Below, piece after piece: positions 40,673 through 51,007 of a DNA stretch of 64,000 nt (position 1 is its first letter; every line of letters begins with the position of its first letter). Both the position numbers and the translations under genes were made by a program. The notes beneath the pieces are model-generated. The model was not told the DNA's origin, searched no databases, and saw only the letters and a list, made by a program, of their open reading frames with translations. Origin of the DNA: Craspedostauros australis (taxonomy: Eukaryota; Bacillariophyta; Bacillariophyceae; Mastogloiales; Achnanthaceae); the NCBI GenBank assembly GCA_026770025.1, contig JAMXDE010000033.1:62001-126000 (forward strand). The letters are read 5' to 3'.

Positions 40673-41624
40673 GGTTGTTGTTGTTGGTGTATTGGCGTGC
40701 TTGTATTGGTGCTTGTATTTGTGATGTATTCTTGCACTGGAGTGCGATCAGAATGTGGATGATACTTCTGCAAGTTCCGATAACAATTACGTATTTGATT
40801 GATGGGCTTTCACTCGATGAGTTCCTTCACAGTGCTCTATCTGTATGTCGAGTCTATTCAAGCGGTTGGCACTTCAGTTGTCAATGATGATGATGATGAT
40901 GATGATGATAAGCAGCACAAGAAGTTGATGATGAAGTTGAAAATGGGGTAGTTGTGGAGGAACTGAGTGGAGATGTGAATGTGGAGAGATCCTCTTCCGA
41001 CTTCGCACGTGATGGAATGGAGCCACAAGACAGAGAGCAAGGTGCGATGGTGCCAAACGTTCGGCATGCAACCGCTTGGCTTGCGCCTCTTCGGACAATC
41101 GTGGGTGGTGCGTGGAGTTTTGAATGGAACGTTAAAATTCAAAAATGACGTTAACTTCGATCAATTGGATCAACAAACAGGCTTGACTAAAATGATTTAC
41201 TCTCATCGTTGTTGTTCTCATTGACCAGCTCGATCCGAAAAATGAAAATCAGAACCCTGCGGTTCTGCAAAAACCGAACACAAGCAAAAGATACCACCAA
41301 ACGACACGCAAGAAGAGACAGACAGGAAGATACGCGTTGAGAGGAACGCAACCGCATCCTCAAGAGACACACGCACCACACAGAGAGAGAAGAAGGAGAC
41401 AACACAACGAAGAAGACGAGAACAGGACCTGCCATACTCGTGCGCAGCAAGGCAACCGATGAACGCGACCACTCTTTGCATGGCGCAGGTGTGAACTCGA
41501 TCAAATATTGCTAGTTACCCTCTCTCGTTCAACGTCGGCCTCGTCACAAGGGCGCCGCATCTGTGCTGACTTCAACCATCGCTATCCACACGACGAGCCT
41601 GGCAATTTTCCCCAGCCAACCGCA
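40673..41624. other. divergent promoter region between kinesin and zinc-finger/HRDC genes
   Basis: The two genes point away from each other, so this 952-bp stretch holds both promoters. It contains an ATG/GAT trinucleotide run at about 40884-40909. The ATG at 41625 is preceded by an open frame with no ATG. Confidence 0.6.
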
Positions 41625-43091
41625 ATGTCTTACCAGAACACAACAAACTCGGCCAACTACACCTTCCAGACGAACTGCGGCCACCATGGCACGGTGAAAT
41701 CCGTGAAGAAACTGGACGGACCCAAGGCTGGCATGTGGCTGTGCCGCATGCGGGGTCCATCCGTGACGGGCAAGAGCGGCATCCGCAGCGTCTACTCTCA
41801 GCCGAACATGACGGATGCCAAGGCCAAGATAGCGCAAGCACTGCGCACGTCATCCTACGATGTCCACATTGCGACAACGGACACCGAAGTAGATGTTATG
41901 GCCTTTCCGTCATTGTCGTATGCGAACGCGCACAGTTCGGCAGCCAGCCGCGATGCCACGAGATCGAAACAGGGAATGTTGCAACTTCAGAATGATGCAT
42001 ACGGATACAATTCTTCCCCGCGAGAGGCACGTCAAATCACTGCTTTTCCTCGATCTGACGCAGCTGTGACAAGGTCACAGTCCAACCAAAGAAAGCTAGA
42101 ATACAATCATGCTCATGATGTATCGCCTTCAAAGTTGACCTTACCAATGTCCCAAACACAGCATGCGTTGCCATCTTCATCCACCAGTACAGATCAAAAG
42201 TATGCCCTGCCCATCAACTCCAGCAATCATCAGCCGTCCATAGCAGCTGACAGGCACGCCCGCACCAACACCGCCGCCGCCAGCTACGGAAACAGCAAGG
42301 ACAAGTCCGAGCTTTCACCAAACAGCCTGGCGAAGTGCCGTACCTGCAAGGAGACGATCCGGAAGAACACCCTCCGCGTCGGTCTGTGGACGTTCGACTC
42401 TCGCCACAAGAAGGCTCTCTACTACTACTACCACGGCAAGTGCTGCCCGGCCGACAAGCTGGCATCGCTGCGATCCTCCTCGCGACAGATCGATGAGTCT
42501 CTGGAGCGCCATCTGGCCAGCCTCACTGTGCGATGCTTCGTCTCGCAGCAGGACGAGGAGCGCCTCGTGCGGCAGCGTCTCATCTTGCGCAATGACCTCA
42601 TCGCCTTGCGCGAGGAATTTGCGTACCAATTGAGGTGGCCTGCGCGGCGCATCTATGATGATCAGACATTGGATCAGTTGGTGGCCCACATGCCTCGCAC
42701 CCAGCCGGAACTGCTGGAGGTGTATGGCATCGGCCCCAAGCGGGCTCTGCACTTTGGACCTTCCATTCTGCTGATTATCCAGCAGTATCGCGAAAAGTAC
42801 GAATATGGTGGATCCGACCGCAAGGCAACGTCAGGGAGATCCTTGTCAAATCATGCGGCAACGACTTCCATATCTCTGCCACGCACCACGGTAGCACCCT
42901 CCAGTCTTATCCGTACCCCACTTTGCTCGGCGCTGGGTAGCGGTGCGAATCATCCATCCATCAGTAGAAACGGCTTAGATTGCTCCCTCGTGGTGGGAAC
43001 GAGTGCAAATAAATCGCTCTCGTTTCAGGAGATCGTGAGTCGCAAGATACAGGGAGCACAACGGACAGGCACAATAATAGAAATAGATTAG
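41625..43091 (+). CDS. PARP-type zinc finger plus HRDC domain protein, 488 aa
   Basis: The start is the first ATG of the frame (CCGCA|ATGTCTTACC). The N-terminal 100 residues contain a Cys/His-containing block (FQTNCGHHGTVKSVKKLDG...) of unknown type, then a long Ser/Thr/Gln-rich linker. A zinc finger lies near residues 237-275 (CRTCKETI...LRVGLWTFDSRH...HGKCC), with C-x2-C and H-x2-C spacing like the PARP-type DNA-nick finger. Residues 325-390 form an HRDC-like fold: DDQTLDQLVAHMP, ELLEVYGIGPKRALHFGP. HRDC domains occur in RecQ helicases and RNase D and bind nucleic acid. The protein has no helicase or ADP-ribosyltransferase part. A DNA-repair or structure-recognition adaptor is the natural inference. 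The C-terminal 100 residues are disordered. Confidence 0.75.
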   Translation: MSYQNTTNSANYTFQTNCGHHGTVKSVKKLDGPKAGMWLCRMRGPSVTGKSGIRSVYSQPNMTDAKAKIAQALRTSSYDVHIATTDTEVDVMAFPSLSYANAHSSAASRDATRSKQGMLQLQNDAYGYNSSPREARQITAFPRSDAAVTRSQSNQRKLEYNHAHDVSPSKLTLPMSQTQHALPSSSTSTDQKYALPINSSNHQPSIAADRHARTNTAAASYGNSKDKSELSPNSLAKCRTCKETIRKNTLRVGLWTFDSRHKKALYYYYHGKCCPADKLASLRSSSRQIDESLERHLASLTVRCFVSQQDEERLVRQRLILRNDLIALREEFAYQLRWPARRIYDDQTLDQLVAHMPRTQPELLEVYGIGPKRALHFGPSILLIIQQYREKYEYGGSDRKATSGRSLSNHAATTSISLPRTTVAPSSLIRTPLCSALGSGANHPSISRNGLDCSLVVGTSANKSLSFQEIVSRKIQGAQRTGTIIEID

Positions 43092-44973
43092 GCCACGAGT
43101 TCGCGACGAAACTTCTCAAGCGCTTTGCTCCAAGCAGTTCAAGACATTGGTGGATCTTGTCATGCACAGGTTGCGTGTTGCGGGAGTCGGTAGCCCTTTG
43201 CCTCGCTCGCGATCATCGCCGTCAACATCGCCGTGATCAATTTCGCTCATCGTATCGCCGAGCCTCCGTTCGCTTGTGCATGTGCGCGCCATCGTCGTGT
43301 GCCGCCAACCCAAAGTTCTCCGACGAGTATCGTTCTCGTCCTTGTGCGGAGTGCTCCACGCACTTGTTCCCACTTCGGGTACAAATCCTTGCTTCGTTGA
43401 GAATGGCTTGTGCCTTTCCATCGAGATCTGCAGGATCAGTATAGCAGGGTATGATACGAGTCCATCGCACTCGACTCCAGTCCATCACTGGGTTGATAGC
43501 GCGCGTTGTTGGATGTTGATGTTTACCACACACTATTACTCTGCCATACACGCACCTTTGCCAAAGGCGAACTGATGTTTGCGCCAATCGTGTGAATTTC
43601 GTTGACACCTCGTTTCGATTTCAAACTCGTTGTTGGTTGCCGTGAAACACTGGCATCGTACCAATACCTACTGCTACAGGGTGGAAAGATCACTTCATCC
43701 GCGTGAGTATGAAACATACCATCCTATTATACTTCCATCCTGCCATACTAACATACGACGACGAGCTACAAGCACGAGTACGACCAGCGTCATCCAACCA
43801 CGACTCCGATCCATCCACCACAACGAAGAGTGATACCGGCATTCGTCAGAACGACAGAATCGCAGCGACGACCACTCCTTGACGTGCGATGACTGATCTT
43901 TTTACCAGCACCATTCTCTTTACTTTTTCTACGCAAACACGTATAGTAGCATAGACAGAAGTATCTTAGGCACTATCTGTCAGCGCGGCACAACGCAGCG
44001 CGTACGACATCGCGGCTCGGCGAAGATGTCTTGTCACCACCCAAAACGCCGCTCTCCGGACGTAGTGAACAACATCGTAGACTGCCTGAGCTATCTTTGT
44101 GTTTCCATCGTAAGACTCGTCCAGGACGGTTATTCTGGACGAACAGGGAAAACGAACCATAAGTGCATCTTCCCCCTGAGGAGCATTCGTCTGTGCATTT
44201 GTGTGCCACATTTTGTGCGCTTTCTTGTGGATGAGCATCCTTCGAATGTTGCGTGATGTTGATTACTTATGGTCGTATGAGCCGATTTTCGATCGGGAGG
44301 GGATATGCATGCCCTACATTAACTACGTACTCAAGCCTAAATCGCCGCAAACGATGGCAAAGGGACTCACAAAGAGGGCGATGCGACAATTCACAACCTA
44401 TTGACATCCCACAACTTCGTCTCTTGCCCCCGTGTTCTCCATCGACGCGTGACAACTGTCTTGCGACTTGTGCCGATACGAACACGAGCACTCGCACGAT
44501 CACGAGCACGAATACACCGGTAGCAGTCTCCAGATTCGGCTGGTGACAGAAAGATTGGGAGGCCTGCGCAAGCGTCTGCAGCGCAGGGCTTGTAGTCGTA
44601 CGTAGCTCCAAGTACTGGTACATACGAGCTACAGGCTCTCTCCACACGGAACACCGTCAAGCACCTCGTACGTGCAGACGTACAAGTGCTCCCACTTGCG
44701 CGAAAGATGAGTGGAGAAGGCGCAAACACGGAAGACAACGGGCTGGGACGAACACAACAAAGTCAGATACATTCCACGAGGGCAGTGGTGGTTGTGGTGG
44801 TTGTGGTCATCGCAAATCCCTCCTTGGTCTTCGACCCAAACTTGTGTCAAACACATCATCCTCTCACAAAATCAGAAAGCACTCCAAACAATCTGCAGCG
44901 ACATCTGCAACAATCTACAACGACAGGAACGGCAGCAACATCGTCCCCCATTCCTTTCACCAAACACTCCATC
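43092..44973. other. 1.9-kb stretch without supported genes
   Basis: Open frames here are short and domain-free. The last 270 bp before 44974 continue the frame of the downstream gene upstream (another ATG at 44707) but include a Val run from GTGGTTGTG repeats, and are more likely leader. Confidence 0.5.
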
Positions 44974-46527
44974 ATGACACAATCATCCTTCGAACATCGC
45001 ATCCACGAGTTGGACCTCATCCTCGATGACGTGACGCCAATAGGCTATGAGACGGGAACCGCCATGGTCCCACCGACGATGCCTCCCAAGCTTCCGTATT
45101 CCATCTCTCACAGTTCCAACATGACGACGATGAAGACGACAACAACTTCAACGCACGACCAGCTGGGGTACACTCTCGACGATGACTTCGAGCTCGACTT
45201 CAACCCACCGCACTTCACGAACACTTTCCCTGAATCGAACTCGATCTCGCCATCGAACTCCATGGCGTCCAACATGGCATCGCACCAGCAGGATGCAGGC
45301 ACGCTGATCTCCGATGATTCCATGAATCATTCGGAAAGGCACAACGATAGCTTCGGCTCCGGCTTTCTCAGCGCCCCCATCGGTGATGACTACACCTCCG
45401 ACTCGTCGTTCCTCCAGGAAATATTGGAACCAAGACCCATCGAGCCAAGTCGCGTGACAGTCGTTCCGCAGGTGGAGCTCAAGGAGATCCTTCGAGACAA
45501 CATGGCATCTCCAAGTTCCACCCCAATCTCCCTGCAGCACCAGCACCATCAAGATCCGTTTGTCGGCTGCGACCAAAGCTCCACCGCCAAGGAGAACCTT
45601 TTGGACATCTTCCGCCCACTCTTCTTCCATGGGTCAAGTAGCTACAACCTCCTCAATGACGATCTGATACATATAACTGACAACAACAACGTCAACATGA
45701 AGTCAGAAGGCCATCCTTTCTCTAGCGAAACGATGACCGCCCAGAACTGCCCAACCTCGGACTTGGATTGTCCCAACCAACCGTCCACATCGACCGAGCC
45801 GACATCACCCAGCAGCAACCCCCGCAAGGCAACCGCGGCGCAGCGCTTCGAAACCTCCTTCCAGTGCAAGATGTCACAACCGCGCTACAAAAGACGCAAG
45901 CTAATCTCCTTCCTGCGACAATCGCTGACACGCCCCCATCAGAACGATGCCAGTGACCAGCAGCAAGAGCAAGCACCAGAACAAGAAGCGCAAAAAGACG
46001 CAGCTCCAGCATCAACTAACGAAAGCAAGAAAATCCGCCACCATCAAGAGGCGCAGTGGGACACCCGCTACAACGAGCTGGTGGAGTATCGTGAGCGTTT
46101 CGGTCATTGCTCCGTGCCACATACACACACCGAGAATCTGCCACTGGCGCAATGGGTGAAGCGTCAGCGATACCAGTACAAGCTCCGGTTGGAAGGCAAG
46201 CACTGCACGATGACGACGAAGCGCCAGCAGATGCTTCAGGACATTGGGTTTTGCTGGGATTCGCACACGGCCCTGTGGGAGGAACGCTTCAGCGAGCTCT
46301 TGCAGTACAAGAAGGCGAAAGGCCATTGCGTCGTCCCAGCGCGGTACGCAGGCAACCTGCCGCTCGCTGTGTGGGTCAAATGTCAGCGCCGTCAATATAA
46401 GCTCCTGATGGAAGGAAGGCCATCCAACATGAGTGACACCCGCATCCGCCGGCTCAACGGCGTTGGGTTCGTTTGGAATCCACGGGACAAGCGAGCGAGA
46501 CAAGCAGCGCAACAAACTAGTGCATAG
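44974..46527 (+). CDS. protein with two helicase-associated (HA) domains, 517 aa
   Basis: I start at the ATG at 44974 (CACTCCATC|ATGACAC); ATG 44707 would add 89 low-complexity residues. Residues 1-340 are acidic and Ser/Thr/Asn-rich, typical of activation-type disordered regions. Two helicase-associated domains follow, at about 361-428 (WDTRYNELVEYRERFGHCSV ... PLAQWVKRQRYQYK) and 435-500 (WEERFSELLQYKKAKGHCVV ... PLAVWVKCQRRQYK). Each has the family pattern of an entry Trp, the GHC-V-P turn, LaxWVkxQRxxYk, and a closing GFxW. HA domains are expanded in diatoms, often without a helicase, and are thought to bind nucleic acid. A nuclear DNA-binding regulator is plausible but unproven. The tail is short and basic. 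Confidence 0.85.
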   Translation: MTQSSFEHRIHELDLILDDVTPIGYETGTAMVPPTMPPKLPYSISHSSNMTTMKTTTTSTHDQLGYTLDDDFELDFNPPHFTNTFPESNSISPSNSMASNMASHQQDAGTLISDDSMNHSERHNDSFGSGFLSAPIGDDYTSDSSFLQEILEPRPIEPSRVTVVPQVELKEILRDNMASPSSTPISLQHQHHQDPFVGCDQSSTAKENLLDIFRPLFFHGSSSYNLLNDDLIHITDNNNVNMKSEGHPFSSETMTAQNCPTSDLDCPNQPSTSTEPTSPSSNPRKATAAQRFETSFQCKMSQPRYKRRKLISFLRQSLTRPHQNDASDQQQEQAPEQEAQKDAAPASTNESKKIRHHQEAQWDTRYNELVEYRERFGHCSVPHTHTENLPLAQWVKRQRYQYKLRLEGKHCTMTTKRQQMLQDIGFCWDSHTALWEERFSELLQYKKAKGHCVVPARYAGNLPLAVWVKCQRRQYKLLMEGRPSNMSDTRIRRLNGVGFVWNPRDKRARQAAQQTSA

Positions 46528-47424
46528 AGCAATAGGATGACCCTGTAACAATAATACACACATGTAGACGCAATCCATGTCATGTCAATGCATCATGTTA
46601 TTGCAGAGTAGAGTGCGCCTTGCAACGGTGTGCGGCAATACCGAATACAGAACAGCAGAACCCCGTCGAGCTTTTAAGTGCGCGAGCCAGAATATCTGGC
46701 GCAGTCCCCGATTTGATACGCATTCATCCATGTAATCAGCTCCTATGTTTTCGTCTCGTTCTACCTCCTCGCCTCTTTGATGTCATTGCAAATGTACGCA
46801 GATGTGCACTGAGGAGAGCTTAAATGCTTGCGGAGCTGGTGCAGGGGTATGGGCAGAATGAATCGATAGATTCCGTTGCTTGCGAAGATTACTGGAGCGT
46901 AGAGGATAGGAGACCGCGCCATTGACTTTCGCTGGGCAAGGACTGTGCCCCGTCTTATCCATCTCAATCCCCATCGCATGATCTAGGAGCTGCCTACTAT
47001 ATTCTGCTAGTAGTCGTACGAGGATGTATGGTTCTGTTGTGGTGTTGTTCCGGTTTGTTCTGATTCGCTGTGAACTACGCCTGGAATGATTTGAAATGCG
47101 ACGGGTATGCATGTGGATACACGGTGCTTCCTCGTACACACAGGAGTACGAGCAGAGTGCGGCTCAACGTGGAGTAGTAAAAATGAAATGTTTACAATGT
47201 AGGTCCAGTTGACAAGCGGGGAATGAAGCGAGAATCAAACACGTCACGCTCGCCAAGGATCGAGTCTGTGGAGGCATAGATGCGAATGCCACGTGTGCAT
47301 GTTTCTTCTCCTGCAACGTCGTTTGCCTCACGTGTAGAGTCCCATCCGCTGCCGCACGGACTTTGCGCGCTTTGTTGCGTCGTGCGGTGCGGCGGTATAT
47401 CACACCATAATATACGAGCTACAT
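46528..47424. other. 0.9-kb convergent intergenic stretch
   Basis: 3' flanks of the HA-domain gene (plus) and the membrane protein gene (minus). No gene is supported; a minus-strand frame at 47192-47632 overlaps the neighbouring gene in another frame and looks like its shadow. Confidence 0.5.
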
Positions 47425-48588
47425 CTACCAATCGCTGGCCAACCAGAATGGCAAACCCTTCTCTCTTCTTTTGGTTTCCTCTTGCGTGATGTCGTCTCCA
47501 CGTTTGACTCTGGTGGTACCGACCTGTGTGTTGTATCTGTTTCTGTTCCTGATACCGCTGTCGTCGCACTTGTCGTCTTGATTTCTGTTGTTCTTCCTTT
47601 CCCGCTTGCTCTTCGAATTTCGATGATGGCAACGCTGATTCGGGATGCGATTTGTTTTGTCAGCTTTGCCTCCGCCGCCAAACACGAGCAGCAATGCAAG
47701 CGTCGTGACGCCGACAACCACCGTTCCGATTTGCAGCCACTCGCCCAACTTTGTCCTCTCCGTTTTGCTTTTGCCTTCATTTTGTTGCTGCTGCGAGTGC
47801 TGCTGGGTCGTGGATGTGGCGATCGGAGTTGCATCCGCCTTCGTGCTAGCGTCGCGAAGGGATGGTTCGACTTCCTCTGTATCGCTGCCATCTTCATGCT
47901 CAGCAGAATCCTGAGCCATGTGGCGTCCGACGGCCTCGAAGGCGGAACGGTCGAACCATTCGCCGTTGTCTGCTTCGCTCACGTCTGCAATGGATGGCAG
48001 AATGGACGATGTGATCATGGATGATCTCACGGAGAGGTACGATAAGGATGCATCATCATCATCGTCGTCGTCATTGGCCGTGCCGCTCGATCCAAGCAAC
48101 AACGACGAAGGGACGCCGTTACGATTGGCAGCGGAGTTCACGTCAGCGGCGCTGTCGACGGACATAGCGGAGACGGATCTGGATGCCTCCGTCGTGAATG
48201 ACAGAGCTCCATCCGAAACCAGCATGGGATGCGGGGAGATGGCGTAGTACGAGCTGAAGCATGATGATGATTGCTGAGACTCCTGTTGTCTTCCTTGGTG
48301 CTGTCGTTGCTGCTGCTGTTCCTGCTGCTGTTCCTGCTGTTGCTGCTGCTGGCGATGGTAACGATCAGCGGCAGATCCTGTGTTGACCGTCGAGACAATG
48401 CTGGCCTCGAGACTGGCGAAGCCACTTTCATCCTGCCGCGAAGGAAAGGATGGAGACGGCGATGCTTCCGACGCAGAGGAAGAGACGGAGCGAAACGAAT
48501 GACCAGCTGAGCCGGATGGAGACGGCGGGGGCGATGCCATCGGATCTCCCTCGATGGCATGCTTCAATGTGTCTCTGTACGTCAGCAT
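47425..48588 (-). CDS. Ser/Gln-rich protein with one transmembrane segment, 387 aa
   Basis: The ATG at 48588 opens a frame that is mostly disordered: Ser/Pro-rich (MASPPPSPSGSAG), a Gln-rich run near residues 79-100, an Asp run and an acidic segment before residue 250. A hydrophobic segment, LQIGTVVVGVTTLALLLVF, lies near residues 285-303, followed by about 85 very basic, Asn/Arg/Lys-rich residues. This is a single-pass membrane layout with the long N-terminal part on one side. No domain is recognised. The basic tail may partly be intron or untranslated sequence read in frame. Similar Ser/Gln-rich single-pass proteins often precede leucine-rich repeats in diatoms, but no repeats are seen here. 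Confidence 0.5.
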   Translation of the reverse strand: MLTYRDTLKHAIEGDPMASPPPSPSGSAGHSFRSVSSSASEASPSPSFPSRQDESGFASLEASIVSTVNTGSAADRYHRQQQQQQEQQQEQQQQRQHQGRQQESQQSSSCFSSYYAISPHPMLVSDGALSFTTEASRSVSAMSVDSAADVNSAANRNGVPSSLLLGSSGTANDDDDDDDASLSYLSVRSSMITSSILPSIADVSEADNGEWFDRSAFEAVGRHMAQDSAEHEDGSDTEEVEPSLRDASTKADATPIATSTTQQHSQQQQNEGKSKTERTKLGEWLQIGTVVVGVTTLALLLVFGGGGKADKTNRIPNQRCHHRNSKSKRERKNNRNQDDKCDDSGIRNRNRYNTQVGTTRVKRGDDITQEETKRREKGLPFWLASDW

Positions 48589-49135
48589 GGCAATGGATCC
48601 ACTTGTTTCGTCGAATGGAGTTGAACGGAGTTGAATGAAGTCAAATCAACCTGTGAAGACAACCGTTCTTTGTGTTCTATCGGTGGCTTTTGTTTGTGTG
48701 CAGATGGCAAAGCAGAGAGACAATCCATGCGCAACAGTCTTCAGAATCGGAAGAATCCTCCAGCGTATGTCCGAGCAGCAGCATGGACAGAAGCACAGCG
48801 GATGCGAAAGCTTGTTCTCATCCGTTGGAGGCCCTTTGGGCTCGGCAACATCAGCAACCGCTGCCATCAACCAAGTTGAGACCGCGTGTTTGGATTTCAG
48901 CGCGTCGTCATGGTTCCTCTGTTGTTCAGCACGACCCAACCTTCCACGTCCGCAACAACACCCAAACCCCCACAGGTTCCACCACGACACACGTGCAGAC
49001 TGCTTCATTGTCAACGAAAGATGTGTTCTGGTTGGGTTCTCATTCTGTCACCAAGTGAACAATACGACCGTACATACTTGACGGCCGTCGCATCGAAGGA
49101 CAGTTGGGAAAACTGACTGTTGGGTGAAGTTACCC

Positions 49136-49330
49136 GTTTGAGTGATCCAAGTCTGTGTGTTCATGTTCGTCAAAGCAAGAAGTTCCAGCCAACGGTGGGA
49201 CAATCAATCGAAGGATACGCACGATGCCACGCACGTGCATGGACTGCTTCATCCATGGATCAGTGAAAACCAAAAAGGCATTTCGTGATTGTCGCAACAT
49301 GAACATCACCAAGAATTGATGGTCCAAGTT
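49136..49330. repeat. diverged duplicate, copy 1
   Basis: GTGATCCAAG, GCACGATGCCA and a CATCACCAA-AATTGA segment occur in the same order here and in the 50405-50830 region, with heavy divergence between. It appears to be one arm of an old duplication or two copies of an unrecognised dispersed element. Confidence 0.35.
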
Positions 49331-49561
49331 GGATTTTCATGTACTGTTGTGACACGATCCGGAAGGGAAGGCCTGGCTGACTGATAGAACAGAATACAAT
49401 ACAGGGTACTTTCTTCAAATAGAGACTGATCAGATCCAACAATGAAGTATGTTGATGGTTGGTATTGTGTGTGTGCGCTCAAGTAGGTGATTAAGTTAAT
49501 GAAAGCTGGCCCAATTCTGAATCTGATGAAGTCAGAATTGTGAGCATGAAGAGTGCAATGC

Positions 49562-49588
49562 ATGATGATGATGATGATGATGATGATG
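49562..49588. repeat. (ATG)9 microsatellite
   Basis: Nine perfect ATG units. Confidence 0.9.
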
Positions 49589-49774
49589 AAATGAGATTGC
49601 ACAAGTTGCACACAGCAATACTGCTGTAAAATGATGCCTTGCACTGTTGCATTCACATGTGGGAGGAAATGCATGTTTGCAAGCACAGAGGTGAAGACAA
49701 GATCAGATGGCACGTTCAGGTCCACGATGACCAGTACTGCCATAATTCTGAAGCTGTGCGATTGAGGACTTCTT

Positions 49775-49809
49775 ATTCAGATATATTGGATGAACCAATA
49801 TATCTGAAT
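49775..49809. repeat. perfect 15-bp inverted repeat with 5-nt loop
   Basis: ATTCAGATATATTGG, loop ATGAA, then CCAATATATCTGAAT. The right arm plus TGCAAG recurs about 45 bp downstream (TATCTGAATTGCAAG at about 49852-49866). Confidence 0.8.
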
Positions 49810-50404
49810 TGCAAGGTGTCAACAAGATGGTGTGGAATTGAGGAATCAATCTATCTGAATTGCAAGTCAGTCTGGGAGACGAGAAAGTGATCCCATATGG
49901 GGGTTGCGGCAATTGCGAATATCAAGTCAATACGATTCATCGCACACGACGAGTCTCGTGACTGCATCAGTATTCATCCTGTGGTACACGATTACTTTAC
50001 GACTCATTCGAATGGTAACAAGACGAGTGTAGTTGGAGTGTTCGATGTGTTGCTAGATGACAACGAAACTCTCACACCAGGAAGTTCCTAAGAGAAGAAA
50101 TAGGGATTTGCGTTGCGCGCAACTCAGAGCACACCCAGTAACGATCCTACCATCCTTTGGTCTCAACAAGAGATGCGATAACCTGCAACGAAGCATTCAG
50201 ATCATAACAGCCTAAACTCGAACTCTATTCTACAGAAGAGAAGCCGATTCAGTCATATTGGTCGTCTTTCTGAGTAGGTCACGAACGAGTCACGAGTACC
50301 AATGTGAAATCCGAACGTGAGTGCCACATGTGACATGAACACAGGGGTGTGAATGTGAAATGCGATAGGCCTCATGTTTCCGTCGACTTTGGGCCAACCT
50401 CGAC

Positions 50405-50516
50405 AGCGAGAGTGATCCAAGACCCAGTGCCCATGTTGCCAAAGCAAATAGTCCCAGTCGGCAGAGGCACAGCCATTCAAACGATACTAGGTATGCACGA
50501 TGCCAGGCGCGTGCGT
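50405..50516. repeat. diverged duplicate, copy 2 (left part)
   Basis: Begins AGTGATCCAAGACC and includes TATGCACGATGCCA, colinear with 49136-49250. The 54-bp tandem array follows directly, and the matching AATATCACCAACAATTGA lies beyond it near 50795-50815. The array therefore seems to have grown inside this copy. Confidence 0.35.
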
Positions 50517-50768
50517 GACTCGCTTCCTTCACGAATCAGCCAAATCCAATACTACTCTAGCATAGAGTATGGCTCGCTTCCTTCACGAATCGGCCAAATC
50601 CAATACTGCTCTGGTATAGGGTATGGCTCGCTTCCTTCACGAATCGGCCAAATCCAATACTGCTCTGGTATAGGGTATGGCTCGCTTCCTTCACGAATCG
50701 GCCAAATCCAATACTGCTCTGGTATAGGGTATGGCTCGCTTCCTTCACGAATCGGCCAAATCCAATAG
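50517..50768. repeat. 54-bp tandem repeat, about 4.7 copies
   Basis: Units start at 50517, 50571, 50625, 50679 and 50733 (last one partial). Units 2-4 are identical by eye; unit 1 differs at several bases. Fifty-four is a multiple of three, so frames stay open on both strands; the plus frame reads GSLPSRIGQIQYCSGIGY per unit. No protein context supports translation. High identity points to recent expansion. Confidence 0.92.
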
Positions 50769-50941
50769 TACTATCGCACTCACAATTGTCCTGGTATGAA
50801 TATCACCAACAATTGAACCAAACGGCCAGCAGAGAAGGTCCAGTATTGGAGCATGGTACCCACTGATCGAGCCGCTCCGCAGTTGGAGCAACAACAAATG
50901 ATCTGGCCATTGGGTGACGATCGATCCTCGCTCCTTCCTGT

Positions 50942-50948
50942 CATAAAA
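50942..50948 (+). promoter_or_regulatory. CATAAAA TATA-like element
   Basis: TCATAAAATCAATC, 66 nt before the ATG at 51008. Confidence 0.4.
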
Positions 50949-51007
50949 TCAATCGATCAGTCATCAGTTGAGACAGCCACAACAACAACAACAACACAAT
51001 CGTAGCC

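Larger units (their letters stand above)
48589..51007. other. 2.4-kb gene-poor, repeat-bearing stretch
   Basis: It holds a (ATG)9 run, a perfect hairpin, a 54-bp tandem repeat and a diverged duplication, each listed separately. A plus-strand frame from 49639 to 50091 is open except for one TGA at 49888 and contains the repeated peptide IYLNCK. It may be a decayed gene, but I cannot support it as coding. Confidence 0.5.

Noticed and set aside
49639-50091. plus-strand frame with one internal stop and an IYLNCK repeat
   Set aside because: No homology, no convincing splice sites and AT-rich composition; at most a decayed gene.
50517-50768. CRISPR-like array
   Set aside because: Units are directly adjacent with no unique spacers, in eukaryotic nuclear DNA.
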